From Neurospora tetraspora (taxonomy: Eukaryota > Ascomycota > Sordariomycetes > Sordariales > Sordariaceae), in contig NW_026944383.1 of NCBI RefSeq assembly GCF_033439725.1, positions 4,960,001 to 5,024,000 of the forward strand: 64,000 nucleotides of DNA. Direction: 5' to 3'. This document shows, one piece after another, positions 47,101-60,055 of the stretch. Positions within the stretch are counted from its first letter, which is position 1, and the number at the start of each line of letters is the position of its first letter. The translations under genes were made by a program, and so were the position numbers. The notes under the pieces were generated by a model that was given only the letters and a program-made list of their open reading frames with translations, made no database searches and was not told where the DNA came from.

Positions 47101-47896
47101 TGCAGAGACTATCTTCCAACTACAAGGCGGTGTCGGAGAAAATCCTGTTCAACAAGCTCTTCCTACATCATCCCAGATCGCAGCCTTTGAAATATCCTCA
47201 GCTTAGGAACTCTCCATCTGAAGCTGTCAGAAGCTATCAAGAACCTCATATGAAACTTCTCCGTTAGCCGTCAAGTTACGGATCGGAATACATCCGAGGC
47301 AAAATGGAGCCGGCCTTAGGTCCGTTGGTGGTTCGCGTCCGCTTTGCTGCCCAAAACGCGACCCAAGGGGAAGACAAGGGTGGCATCGACTTCGCGTGGC
47401 TCGATCTTTGAAAGCGGCAAACACATGCCATGATCCCTGCGCATAGCAATGCCCAGATTACGAAAAGTGTCAGTATCAAACGACATGCCAGTTGGAGGGG
47501 CGTTGATTTTCGAACTTTTTTTATGAAATATCCAGAATGAGCGCCGTCAAAGTCGCTACACCGCCTTGACCGCCAACTGCAACAGCAATCCATTACCGAC
47601 CCTTACCCATGCCTGCCATGCTATCCAAGGCGTTAAATCGGTAGTGTACAGACGGATACGGAAACGGCAAGAGACAAAGGAAGAACATGCGCGCGATTAT
47701 GGAAGCACACCAGTTCAAATGTTTCACCGACACCTTCTAGATCTCTCTTGTCTTGGTATGAAAAACTACTTCCCAACGGTTGTATGTGTCGGGAGATGGC
47801 CCAGAACCTCCACAATCTCGGAGATCGCCAGTTCCAGGTTGCCCGGTTGCACTTTTAGGACACACTTCCTCTCCAGGAACATACCCGTGGAGATAG
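44188..47896. other. Long leader/promoter of ck-1a and flank of the RIP block
   Basis: This 3.7 kb has no supported gene. The first part is the ck-1a leader on the minus strand. A GTAAGAG donor-like site on that strand near 45168 and a pyrimidine-rich stretch at about 45190-45290 suggest a 5' UTR intron and the transcription start. A 310-codon minus-strand frame at 44748-45680 is low-complexity and looks like leader sequence. Base composition is ordinary to 47,900 and shows no RIP signature. Confidence 0.5.
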
Positions 47897-48277
47897 TGTG
47901 ACGGCGCTGGCAGACTGGGTCTGGGCGCCATGTACGAGGTGGTTTATGAGGCTGTTGGAATGAGGTATATGGAGGTTCTAGGCATAGTATAGACTAGAGG
48001 ATGCGAGCCATTCAATTGGCTATGCCAAGACTAGTTATAGGGTAGACCCTTGTACGTATAGGGGTTTTGTCTTGTAGGTGAAGGGGATACGAGTAAAGGG
48101 ATTGGCTGTTAGCGACCTATATATAGGTCTTACTGTCGCTTATACGACTAGGGTATTTATTTAAGTTTGTACGCTTATACTTAATTCTCTTCCTTTTTTC
48201 TTTTCCCTATTTAAAATCTTCTATTATAAATAGAATTTTAATTTTGCCTTTGATTTACCTATATTATGCCCTTATAT
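47897..48277 (+). repeat. 5' LTR of the outer element
   Basis: This matches 58,367-58,737 over about 375 bp, with shared blocks such as TTATAGGGTAGACCC, GGGGATACGAGTAAA, TTATACGACTAGGGTATTTA and the CTTATAC.TAATTCTCTTCC stretch. Differences are mostly C/T and G/A, as expected of RIP. Its left 250 bases are far less mutated than the right copy. The ends are approximate; it starts TGTGACGG. Confidence 0.75.
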
Positions 48278-48299
48278 TATTTTAAATCAACCCAATAAT

Positions 48300-51200
48300 T
48301 ATTTGGGAAGGTTAAATCCTAAATTAAAAACGAAATTAGAAAAATCTATTACGAAAATTCAAAGTACCGAATATTTATAATAATAATACAATAATACTAT
48401 TACACTAAATATATAATAACGCTAGTAACTACAAGGGTACTAAATAGATTAAAAACTGCGATAACGATTATTATAATAAGGATATTTTTAATAACGATTG
48501 TAATAATATTTTCTTCAGAGAGGAGGGCGGAGATAGCAATAGAGAAGGAGGCTTTAATTTTTTAAATCCCGACCTTAAGAAAAAGGAGAATACAATTATA
48601 AAACCGAAATTTAAAAAGAAGGTTACTATTAATAATAAGCGTAAATTTATTAACCCTATTATTAAAAATAACGCGTATAAGGCCGTACGATTTAATAAGG
48701 AGCGTTATAATAGTTTTTATTTAAATAAGGAACGCTCCCGTAGTAAATTTACGATCCTTCGTAAAAAATCCCTATATTATATATACTATCCATTAAAAGT
48801 ATCCGATAAGGTACTAGTTAATATGGTTACTAATACGAAAAAAAAGGACGAAGAGTCCATATTATTTTTTAATTTATTTAATTAATATATTATAACGGCG
48901 GTCGAAAATACTAAAACTTTCGACGTTCGCTTAATTAGGTATAAGGTTATTAACGATTTAAAATAGAAAATAGAAAAATTCGTTAAATTATTTATTTGCG
49001 ATTCTATCCCTAATATTCTTTTTTAAATATTATTCCCTTCGAACCTCCCGTTTTCTAACTACTTAATTAAGAAAATATTTACTAAATTATACCGTAGAGA
49101 CCCCTAGGTTATATGTTTTAAAAATTTAAATTATAATTTATTGTAAATATAATATAGAAGGAGTAGGTATTAGAATTTTATTACTTCGTTTCCTATTTGA
49201 ACGTTAAATTTAAAATTATTTACGATTAGGTCCCTGCTTTAGTCGATTATTATAATGCTATTACCCTTATTATAATCTAATAATTCAAAGATTCCCTTAT
49301 AGAGAAGGAAGATACTATTAAAAAATTAAAAAAAAAAATTATTATTAATTTAAATATCGGTAAAGGAGTAATTACGAATACAGGAAAGGTTAAAGAAATA
49401 ATACTTCTTAATATTGAAAAGGATGCTAGCGAAGTTCCTTTTAAAATTTCCGCCCGCTTTTCGACTTTACCCTTCGAAATTAACTTTAATAATAGAGAAT
49501 ATTCTAATTCCTACTACTATAATATTAAATAAACCGACCCTGCTAAGTATTATAATTAAAATAAGGAAGATAATATTCCCTTCGAGGTTTAGTATAATTT
49601 AATTTAAAATAAATTCGAAATTAATATTAATTACTATCTAACCGATTATAATAAATTTTTATATATTAAAAATTACTTAACCAGTTACGCTTACCATAAT
49701 TTAATACTATACTTACGCGAAATTTACTCAGATTAAATTAAAACCTAATTCAATTTAATAATTCATTTAGAGTATTAATACTATAACCCTAATTAAGAAG
49801 AAAACGAGCTCTAGAATCTTATTGAATTAAAAATTAAAAATAATAATAATTTCGACTTTTTTTAAAAATAAATTTATTTAGATATTTAACGAATATTAAC
49901 GTTTTAAGACCGAATAGAAGTACGAACTATTTTAATACCTTCTAATTAAATATAATAAATAAATAAGTACGAAATATTGCGACTTTTCTATTTTTTATAA
50001 ATTTTATTATATAAATTGCTCTAATTTTAAATGAATATTAAAGACTATCGCCGACGAAAATAAAGTTATTTCCAAAAGTAATAAAAATAATAATTTTCAT
50101 AGAAATAATAAGGGCTCTAATTTTATTCCTAAGCTTACTAGTAGAGGAGGCGGAAGCGCCGCTCGTTAAAGTAGTAACTATAAAGAAATTATTTGATTAT
50201 TCAATAAGGGTAAATACTTTTTCTATAAAGAGAAGAGTTATATTAAATATAATTATCCTAAGAAAGAACGTTTCGACCGCGAACGCCGCGATTGTATTAT
50301 TGCTATCGTCGATTGTTATTTAATTTATAAGAACGGAAGCAACTAAGTAATTCCAATTACCCCGGCCGTTCTAATTGCTAATAAACCGGGAAATTAATTA
50401 CTTTAAATAAATTAGATTCTTTCCTAAGGGAAGTATCGGTTATAAAGTAATAGAAAAAGGAAAGGAAGGATTTAATTTAATACCCTTTCTAGGAGTAAAA
50501 CCCTTATTTATTTAACATACTTTAATTAATAATAGAATATCTATCTATATTGAATACTTTAATTAATATAAAAATAAATAAATATTTATTTATTAATACC
50601 GCCTTTACTAAGAGACTAAAAAAACGATTATTAATAGAATATACGAGCAACTTTCTAATTCGAGGAATTAACGATTACTAAGAGTATTAAAAAAGTTATT
50701 AAAACCGCTTAAAAGATTTAAAACCGAACTATACTACCCGATTACTTTATTATAGTTAATATGGTGTACAATATTATTATCAGCTGGAAATAGCTTAACT
50801 TTTATAATATTTAAATAAATTATACTAATTAGCGTTTACTCTTCCCCTTAGAATAAAAACCGGACCCAGACTAATTAAAGCATTTCGAAATCTAAAATTT
50901 ACCGACTTCGTTCAACCCTATTTATTAAAAAGATTTAAAATATTATAACGTACTAATAATTCGAAAAGTTAAATAACGAATAAATGGAAAAAATAGCAGC
51001 CGAACAGCTATTGGCTTTATAAATAATTATATCTTAATTAAGCTTATCCTCGACGGATAATTATTCTTTAATTACTACAAAAAGAAAGAAGTCGATTTTA
51101 AAGCTTAAAATTAATATCGTTACGAAGTTCGATAATATTAGAAGGATATTAAAAAATAAATTTTAAAGTTAGGAGCTACTTCGGATTTTAAACCTAAGAA

Positions 51201-52330
51201 AGTTTTTATTACGCCCGCCGATTTTTAATATACCCGCGACGACGCCGGCGAACTCGGATATACCCGACTCCGCTATCTTTTTTAAAACCCTATTACAATT
51301 TTTAAAAAAATTAATTTATTGAATAAAATAGAACGTAATTTAATTAATTTTACCTACCTTATAATACTATTTCTAGAATCCGAATCCCGACCCCGTTATT
51401 AAAAATAACCCGCCGAAGGAAAATAAAGATCGGATACCTAAAATATATATTAATTAAAATACAATAGTACGGGTTAATATAAATACCGCCCTGCCTAAAT
51501 ATATATATTAAATAGGGACCTCTTTAAATAATTCATTAAGAAGGAAAACCGAATTACTTATTCTATAAGTATTTTCGAAATCGACCGGTTTATATAATAG
51601 AAACGAATTATCGACAACCCTACTTAAAAACCGCTCCTTCGTAACGAAATTAAGATTATTAATAAATACGATTCCAATATATTGCCCGAATATTAGCCGT
51701 ATAATTACAAAATCAAATTCGACAAAGGCTACCAACCCGAAGAGTTCAGTTATAGCCCACTCTACAAAATATCCTTTAACGAATTAAAAACTATAAAGAA
51801 GTACATTCTACAAAATTTATCGAAAGGATTTATTAAAGCGAATTCATCCCTATAGGCAATATTAATACTATTTATTAAAAAGGCTAATAGCAATCTCCGC
51901 TTTTACGTAGACTATTAGAAATTTAACGCTATTATTTGAAAAGACCGCTACTTATTACCCTTAATTGAAAAAACCCTCGCTAAAGTAGTTAAAGCGTAAT
52001 AATTTACGAAAATCAATATTTGACAAGCGTTTTACTACATCCGTATAAAATTAGAAGACGAGGAACTAACTACTTTCCGTATAGGTATAGGAGCTTTTAA
52101 ATATAAAATACTACCCTTTAACCTTACTAAAGGCCCCGCTAGCTTCTAGAGTTTTATTAACTCCGTATTAAACGAATATTTAAACGATTTCTATACGGCC
52201 TATATTGATAATATCCTAATTTATTCGGATATTCTTAATAAATATAGTAACTATATTAAAAAGTTCCTTCGTTGTCTAAAGGAAGTAAGTCTATAAGTAG
52301 ACTTTAAGAAATATAAATTCTATATTACTA
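48300..52330 (+). mobile_element. gag-pol remnant of a Ty3/gypsy element, left part
   Basis: Decayed coding sequence in plus orientation. A nucleocapsid-like segment lies near 50.2 kb. Typical Ty3 reverse-transcriptase features are recognisable from about 51.8 kb, around the FYVDY-like, GAFKYKILPF-like and YIDNILIYSD-like positions. The segment stops sharply near 52.33 kb, where a less mutated insert begins. It is broken throughout. Confidence 0.75.
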
Positions 52331-52620
52331 TCACAGGGCGAGAGGGCACCGTTGGGGGTAGGGTAAGATATGCGTTATTATACGAGGGGGAGAAAGGGAA
52401 GTGTGCATAGAGGATTAGCTATATAGGTGGGAGCCTAATAGGCCAGTCCGTACGCGTGTACGTAAGGCTATACGTATTTGGGATATATAATTAGTATGTA
52501 AGTATATAGTTTTGGGCTATAGTACTAGCTCTAGTATAGTATATATATAGATAGTATAGTACAATTATATTATAGGCTAGCCTTATAATACTATCCCTTC
52601 TCAAAAGAAGTTCGTAGAGT
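52331..52620. mobile_element. RIP-spared island, LTR-like insert
   Basis: A 290-bp patch with normal CA/TG content (GGGCGAGAGGGCACCGTTGG at its left), inserted in the reverse-transcriptase segment. The size, the sharp edges and an AGAAGTTCG sequence just past its right end suggest an LTR, perhaps with its internal start. Family unassigned. Confidence 0.5.
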
Positions 52621-54790
52621 TGAAAAAATTTATATATATATAAAATAATACTTTTATTACTTTAATAATTCTAATTTAGCCTTCTCCTCCATTGTTAACT
52701 TCTTTAGTAGTACGCTCGGGTCGATTTTAAAACCCTCCTCGTCGTAATTTACGAAGTAAATTCTCAGTATACGCCTAGATTAAATATTTATTAATCGTTT
52801 CAAAATCATCGCGAAGGCTACTTCTAAGCCCTTAATTTTATATTTACTTAAGGTATTATTAAATAGGCGTAATATTAGTATAGTTACGGTGGCGGTAATT
52901 TCCCATTAAATAAGGCGGGTAGAATACCGCCGCGGAGGGCCTAGAGCGGCCGGTGCCAGTATTAGCGCCGGGTTATTTTAAATAACGGCCGGGTACGAAA
53001 TATTAATATATTCCGGATATTCGGGGGTATAGGTAAATTAGGGGATTTATTATAAAAACGTTAAAATATTTCTTCGTAATCGATAATATAATTTTTAAGC
53101 TTCTAAATTAGCTAGTTATTATCTTTCTATTTAATTCGATAATATTAGTAAAAATTACCGCCAAGTTAAGCATCATTAATAATTTTTTCAAAGTTTTATT
53201 CCTCCCGTTCTTTATTATTATCGGTTTTGATTATAACCCGGCCGTCGTTTACCTTTATGTTTAATAACGTATTTTAACCGGGAAGACCTTTGCTGATTTA
53301 TAATTATATTATAAATATATAGAATACTGAAATGGGCCAAAACAACACAATAACACAACATAAAACCAACTACATACTACAACAAAAACTTGCTATAGAT
53401 TGCTGATTAGGGCTGTAATGCTGGAAGTTATAATTTAATTGGACGAGGTAGTTAGCGCTAATTGTAGGTAGAAAGGCTAAGGTTTGAGGTTTGGAGAGAG
53501 GAGGGTTAAAGAGAGTGAACGAATAGGTCGCGAATAATTTTAGAATTTAAAGAATAAATAAATATAAAGCTTACTATTCGATAATTAATAAATAAAAGTA
53601 ACCTTCTCCCTAATAAGGAAGTAAAAGATTAGGAAAATGTTTAATTATTAATAAAATGATTAATTAAATGTTTTATGTAAAGAAATAACGAAAAGCGATT
53701 TAAAATATTGGATTAAAATATATTAAAGTATATCTAAAAAGAATATTGTTGCTTTCTTCTTATCCTCCCTCTTAATGATCTTTTTCTTAGGGTTGATCCC
53801 CTTTTCTTTTCATTATCCTCCTATCCTTCTATTCTTCTTCTATCAATCTTCTTTTTCTATTGACAACTTATCTAATCTTATTTATTAATTATAAATAAAT
53901 AATTAGCTATTAGATAATTTATACGATTAGCTATCTATTAATTTCCCAATCTTTCCTATATTCCTAATCAATGTCAATTGACCAGTTCCTTTTAGTCTCA
54001 TAACTATACTCCTAAATAAAATACATTGTAGAAAAATCATGAAAAAATCAGCGCAGGAACCATGAAGCATACCACCTCAAATCAATACTAATAAATATTT
54101 TATATTTGTTAGGAGCGCGAAATATATTATATAGTTTTTAGTAAGCGTAATATAGAAGGGGCCCTCCTATTAAAGGTAAAATTTTAAGTATAGGCACCCG
54201 TTAGTAAAATTTATTATATTTAATAAAATTAAATCGCCGAGCTAGTACTTAAGGGAATTAACGCGTTTTTTATTAGCGTTATCTTTATATCGCTCTTATA
54301 TATATCGGGTTTATTAAATTATAAAGTTCTAGATTTTCTAGAAATAGTCCGCTAATTCTAACGCTTTATAAAATTCCTTTAATTAAACCAGTAATAAATT
54401 TAAGAGAGATAACGTACGGAGTTTGGTACTTATCCTTAAGTAGTAGCCATAATTAATAAAAAAGGTTAAAATGCTTATTAATAAAGATATAGTATTATTA
54501 TTAGTAAATTCTGCAATTAACAATTATTAAATTCAATTTACCTACGCTTAATTAATATAAAATCGTAAAAATGATTCTATTTCTACGTTAATTTATAAAG
54601 AATTAATAGTCTCTTATAGAAGGTAAATTAAAAACGCAATATAAATCAGGTACCCTTATTTAAAAATATACTATTTAGTAGGCTATAAATTAAATAAATA
54701 TAGTCGATAAAGCGGTCTACGAGTTCCTCCGCTTCTCAAATAATTATTAGGATATAGTACCGTATTTTAATTAAACAGTCGATAACGACG
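52621..54790 (-). mobile_element. Minus-oriented retroelement remnants, heavily decayed
   Basis: Mixed composition. 52.62-53.3 kb and 54.1-54.78 kb look like RIP-mutated retroelement coding sequence read on the minus strand (gag-like and integrase-like respectively, weakly). 53.3-53.5 kb and 53.74-54.06 kb are less mutated, with CACAACATA-type and CTTTTTCTT-type sequence. Probably parts of one or more nested inserts; the order could not be resolved. Confidence 0.35.
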
Positions 54791-55067
54791 GCGATATATT
54801 TAAAAGTTTGGCTGAAGTAGGTACTACCTATAACGGCTGGCACCATCTGGGCTGTCATGTGCCGTTATAGGTCTCATTTACGGGTATGGTTCAGATGGTT
54901 TAGGTTCTAGGCTTAGCTTTAGCAGCCTCCTTCCTAGAGTTAAGGTATAAAACCCAGTCCCTCCTATCTAGCCTTCCCTTTTAAGATTTCTTCCTTCTTC
55001 AACTTTTTATCTTTAATCCAAGTTAGCCAAATACATACCGTTTAGCTACGCCGTAACATTACAAGAA
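54790..55067 (+). mobile_element. RIP-spared LTR-like island with terminal inverted repeat
   Basis: A 280-bp patch with little RIP, holding a perfect 11-bp inverted repeat (CCTATAACGGC ... GCCGTTATAGG) at about 54,828-54,870. It ends in GTAACATTACA, followed by AGAAGTTCC. A TATA-like AAGGTATAAAACCCAG lies at 54,942. This is the layout of an LTR with promoter, end and primer-binding region. Confidence 0.5.
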
Positions 55068-58000
55068 GTTCCTTCACAGACTAGTCTTTTTAATAGATTA
55101 ATTGGGTCGTACTTAATATTCTTCTTTCGACATCGACGACGACGATATTAGAGTCTTACGATACGACCTAATTGGCCGCGCAGCTTTGCCTATACTAGCC
55201 TATAATATAAATTACTTATACTAGAAGCTAGCTTATACAACTTTACTTATACTAATTCTTCTACGTTTCTCCAGTTTTATTTTACTATAGGACGGGCGTA
55301 TTTTAACGGCGTCTTTCGGCCTCGTATATTTAACTAGTCCTATCCTTAACGATATCATTTTATCCAATTCCTTTACCTATTCTCTAAAAGCCTCTCTCGT
55401 GGCGTTAAATCCGATTATTTGGACGTTTTGTAGTAGTAGCGCTATTTTAGAAGCCGCGTAGCGGGCGTATCTATTTTATAATTAGATTTAAACCGGTATA
55501 CGAGCGATAGAAATTACTTTTAGCGGGCGCTTTTGTAGTAAAATTAAAGTAGCTAAAGCCTAGTAATTTATAAAAATCGATATTCGATAAACGTTTTATT
55601 ATATTCTTATAAAACCGGAAAACGAAGAATTAATTACTTTTTATACTGGTATAGGGGCTTTTAAATATAAAATATTACTATTTAACTTTATTAACGGTCC
55701 AGCCAACTTTTAAAATTTTATTAATTTAATCCTAGGCGAATATTTAAACGATTTCTATACAGCCTATATTAATAATACCTTAATATATTCGGATATATTA
55801 AAGAATTATAAGAATTACGTTTAAAAAGTCCTCCGGAAATTAAAGGAGGCTAGTTTGTACGTAGACTTCAAAAAGTATAAGTTCTATATTACTAAAATTA
55901 AATTTTTAGATTTTATTGTAGGACGAAAAGGAATTTTAATCGATCTTAAAAAAATAGAGGTTATTAAAGAATAAGCAATACCGTCCAATTTGAAGGGAAT
56001 ACAATCCTTCTTAGGGTTCTATAACTTCTACCGGAAATTTATTAGAAATTATAATTATGTAGCGCATCCTCTTATAAATTTAATACGGAAAGAAAAAGCT
56101 TTTATTTAAATTAATAAATATTAAGCCGCTTTCAAAAAATTTAGAAAACTATTTATAGAGGCTCTATTCTTAAGATACTTTTACTATAATGTAAAAACGA
56201 AAGTAAAAATAAATATTAACGATAGAATATTAGCTAGAATATTATCCTAACTATAAGAAAATATAGAAGAATAATACATAATTATTTTCTTCTTAAAGAT
56301 TATATAGAGTGCCGAATGAAATTACCCTATTTATAATAAAAAGTTGTTTGCTATTATTAAAGCCCTTTAAATGTAGCGATCCGAATTCGTTAACTTTTAA
56401 TAGAATAAACTATTTATGATTATTACCGATTATTAAGTATTCGAATATTTTAGTATTAAACGCCTTCTTAATTTTTAATAAACCGAATAGATAGAGTTCC
56501 TATCCTAATATTATTTTAAAATTACGTATCGACCTAATGTAAAGAATGCAATAATTAACGTATTTTCCCGTAAATCTAAAGGTTTTAAAATTTAGAAAAT
56601 AAAAAGGATACGTACCGAACGCTCTAAATATTTAAACCGGTAGAAGAAGACGGCGCCGAAATATCTATTATTACTTCTATTATAATTATTTCTAACCCGC
56701 CTTTAAAGGAATCGATCCTAATTATAACTTTAAATATAAATAAATTGAACCCTATAAAACTAGAAGGATACGAACTAATAGACGCACTTATAAAAACTAA
56801 TTACAAAACCGAATCTCTAAAAGAATATTGTATTTATACTTATAATTTAAATTCTAACTTTGTAATATTAATTAATAGACTCTTAGTATATTAAAATCGC
56901 CTAATTATTCCCGAATTGGATAACCTACGTACTTATATTATCGATAAGATTTATTTAATATTAATTATAACCTACCCCGGGAGGAATAAGACCCGGGCGA
57001 TTCTCAAAATAAAATATTAATAACTATATATAATTAAAGATATTAACCGCTTTATTAAAAACTATATAGTATATAAGGTTAGTAAAGTCCTTAAGGATAA
57101 AATACCGGGCTTACTTTACCCGATTCCCCTGCTAGCCTAGAAATAGATATTTATTATTATAAATTTTAAAAAAATACTAGGGGATAAATACAATTTCAAT
57201 GATGCGTTAATAATAGTTAACTATCTATTAAAATCATCCTAGGTTACCCCTTATATGGAAATCCCTACAATTCGCAATATTATTCGAATATATTATAAAG
57301 GACCTTACTATATTTACAATATATTAAAGAAAATCATTTCTAATAAAAAGCCGTAATTCACATTTGTATTTACGGACGAAATATCGAAACTAACGAAGAC
57401 GAAGTAAAAACTAGTTACTATAAGATATAATTAGATAGCAGGCTAAGTAAAAATTATAAATACTTATATTGACTAACACTTCTAACTATTTATTAATTAT
57501 TATTAAAATAATTAGTCCGAAGCTATCCTAACCTTAAATACGGTATAAAATAGCTTCCTTTAAGATAGTATAGAATTATCTCCCTATAAAATTATATTTG
57601 GATACTTAATAAGAATACCTTTCGATTAGGATGTCCGTACCTAGGACCCTAATATATTGCGGACGGAATAATTAACTTGAGAATAGGCGTAAAATTATAT
57701 TGAAAGTATAAGAGTAATAGGTAATATAGGCTAATAAGAAATAAAGAGAGCCCTATTTCGAATTAGGGGATAGGGTTATTATTATTAAAAAGCTCTATTC
57801 TATAATTATTTAACTTAATAATAAGTTCGAATTCCCTAATATTCGCAATTATTATAAAATTATCGAAAAAATAGAATATTCTTACCGTTTAGAATTATTA
57901 AAAAGTTGGAAGGGTACCGATATCTTTTATACGGACCGCTTATAGAAATATAATAATAATCTACTCCTAAAATAAGTATTCGAATACCCCAGCCTAATTA

Positions 58001-58366
58001 ATATGGACGAGGATAGTAACCCCGAATAGGAAGTCGATAAAATTATAGTATTTAAAGTAATTAACGGAAAACTCTTTTACTAAACGGATTAAAAAAGCTA
58101 AAACCCCGATCTAAAATAATATCCCGCTTCCGACTTTAAATATATACCGAAGGCGCTTTAGGACTTTTATAAAGTTAACCCGGGTGCCCCGGGCCCACTC
58201 CAGCAATTAATAAATTAGTTCAACGAAGATACGGAGCAGTACGATAATAACGAGTACTTTGAGACGGAAGGATTAAAACGTTTATAGCGTATTATAAAGA
58301 AGAAATAAACGTTCTATATAATTATTTAGTAAAATTCGCGGACGAATCTTTTATATAGGGGGGGGT
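55068..58366 (+). mobile_element. pol remnant of a second Ty3/gypsy element
   Basis: Plus-strand reverse transcriptase at about 55.5-56.0 kb, RNase H at about 56.0-56.5 kb, then integrase-like sequence to about 57.8 kb and a chromodomain-like or linker tail. The reverse-transcriptase portion is clearly related to, but not the same as, the one ending at 52.33 kb: the two differ by transversions as well as RIP-type changes. Broken throughout. Confidence 0.7.
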
Positions 58367-58737
58367 AATATAATAGTACTAGTAAACTAAATTTAAGCCT
58401 AAGTATTATACACGATACAATAAAATATATAAAGCTTCTAAACATAGTACGGTTTAGAGGATGCAATCTATTTAATTAATTATACTAAAACTAATTATAG
58501 GGTAGACCCTAGTACGTATAGAGGTTTATCCTATAGGTAAAGGGGATACGAGTAAAAGGATTAGCTAATAGCGACCTGTATATAGGTCCTATTATCGCTT
58601 ATACGACTAGGGTATTTATTTAGGGTTTGCACGCTTATACCTAATTCTCTTCCTCTTTTCTTTTCCCTATCTAAAATCTTCTATTATAGATGGAATCCTA
58701 GCTTTGCCTTCGACTCACCCATACTATGCTCTTGTAC
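58367..58737 (+). repeat. 3' LTR of the outer element
   Basis: The partner of the repeat at 47,897-48,277, preceded directly by a run of G (58,357-58,366) that fits a polypurine tract. Its left part is heavily RIP-altered, while its right part still carries C-rich sequence. The outer ends are approximate to about 20 bases. Confidence 0.75.
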
Positions 58738-60055
58738 GTAATATAGTTTCTAGTTTTGAAAAGTTAGGCATTTAACCCCCTAATCTAAACTATATTATTA
58801 ATGCACTTTACGAAAAAGTAGGTTAAATTAATAATATAGCCTACCTTAATATATTGCTAGACGATGCCCGCCGTTGGGTAGTTATAAAGTAAGGTCTTGA
58901 TCGTATTGGGAAGGTTATTGAGAATTGTAATTTACTAATGCGTATAGTATTTAAGGCTATGGAGGTTAATTTTTACTAAGAATATCTTGATTATTATTAT
59001 TTAGTAGAATTTAGTCTTGAAAGGAGGAAACGGTTGGAAGCTTTCAATTCTAAGAAGATTAAAAGGAAGTACGCTAAATTAAAAGGTGAGCTTATAAATA
59101 GTATTGCCGTTAAATAAGTACGATATCGATAGGAAGTTAGGGAGTAAGTTGAGTAAGCAGCTATTAGGGAGAAATAGTTGAAGGCTATTAACGTTGCCGT
59201 TAAAGATTACTAGAAAGAGTAATAGAAGGAGTAAAATAAATGGAAGCGCCTCCTAGAGAATAAGATTAAGTTAATTATTGGCTGCCCTTATATACCTACC
59301 TTCTATAAATATTTCGAAAAGATTAGGTAAGTTAATAATTATATTAATTTCAATAACCCTACTTAACTTCTTTAAGTACGTAATAGGAGAAGGAAATTCC
59401 CCTTTTTTATTAATGCTTATCATAGGGCTAAGGCCCGGGCTGTAGCGCTCTAGTTATCGACTAGAGCTATTATAAGGCGCCGTGGCTATATTTGTACAGC
59501 CCCTATTAAAACTTCGTATCTCCAGTAGAGCCGCTTCTTAAATAAAATTTTCCTTCTCTATAAAACCTTGGCTAAATTATACGATTAATATTTATATTAA
59601 TTATACTATCCCTATTATATTAGGTTCTATTATAATAGACTTAATAGAATAAGATGAATAGCCGTTATAGTAGTAATAGTAGGGCCTACCTACTCAAATA
59701 GCTATAACTAGAATTCCCGTAGAATTTTCTACTACTATAGCCGCCGTAGCCGTAGAATAAAAAGAAGTTGCGAAGAGAGAAATTGTACGTTTCGTACGAG
59801 AGAAGGAAGATTTTATTAGGACGCTATTTACTAATAATATATTTACTTAAGTAGTAAAAATAGCGTTTAATATATAATTTACTACTTAAAATTAATAAGA
59901 CCCCTTTAACGTTAATATAATTACTATAATAATTACTATTACCCCGAGCGCTATAATCGGTACTATATAAAAGGCTGCTCCCTATTATAATTCTAAGCGT
60001 AAAAGTATCCGTTAGCCGAAGTAGGACGGAACCCTTTTTATATTTAATTTTTATA
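58738..60055. mobile_element. RIP-mutated sequence of unassigned origin
   Basis: Between the right LTR and the next element. The first 700 bases read as a decayed coding sequence rich in Lys, Glu and Arg codons, which resembles the tail of a DNA-transposon transposase or a gag, without a decisive motif. The rest is unassigned. Confidence 0.3.

Larger units (their letters stand above)
47897..58737 (+). mobile_element. Fossil Ty3/gypsy LTR element complex, broken and nested
   Basis: Two LTR-like repeats of about 375 bp (47,897-48,277 and 58,367-58,737) bracket 10.8 kb. Inside, in plus orientation, are a gag-like segment (about 48.3-50.4 kb), a protease/reverse-transcriptase segment ending abruptly near 52.33 kb, an interruption, a second reverse-transcriptase segment from about 55.5 kb, RNase H (about 56.0-56.5 kb), an integrase-like segment (about 56.9-57.8 kb) and a G-rich polypurine tract just before the right LTR. 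It is thoroughly broken, with very many breaks, and old enough to have passed repeated rounds of RIP. Confidence 0.8.

Noticed and set aside
1-47896. Dispersed 5S rRNA genes, which Neurospora scatters through its genome
   Set aside because: I looked on both strands for the conserved ACCATAGGGTGTGG start and did not find it. A covariance-model scan would be needed to exclude a diverged copy.
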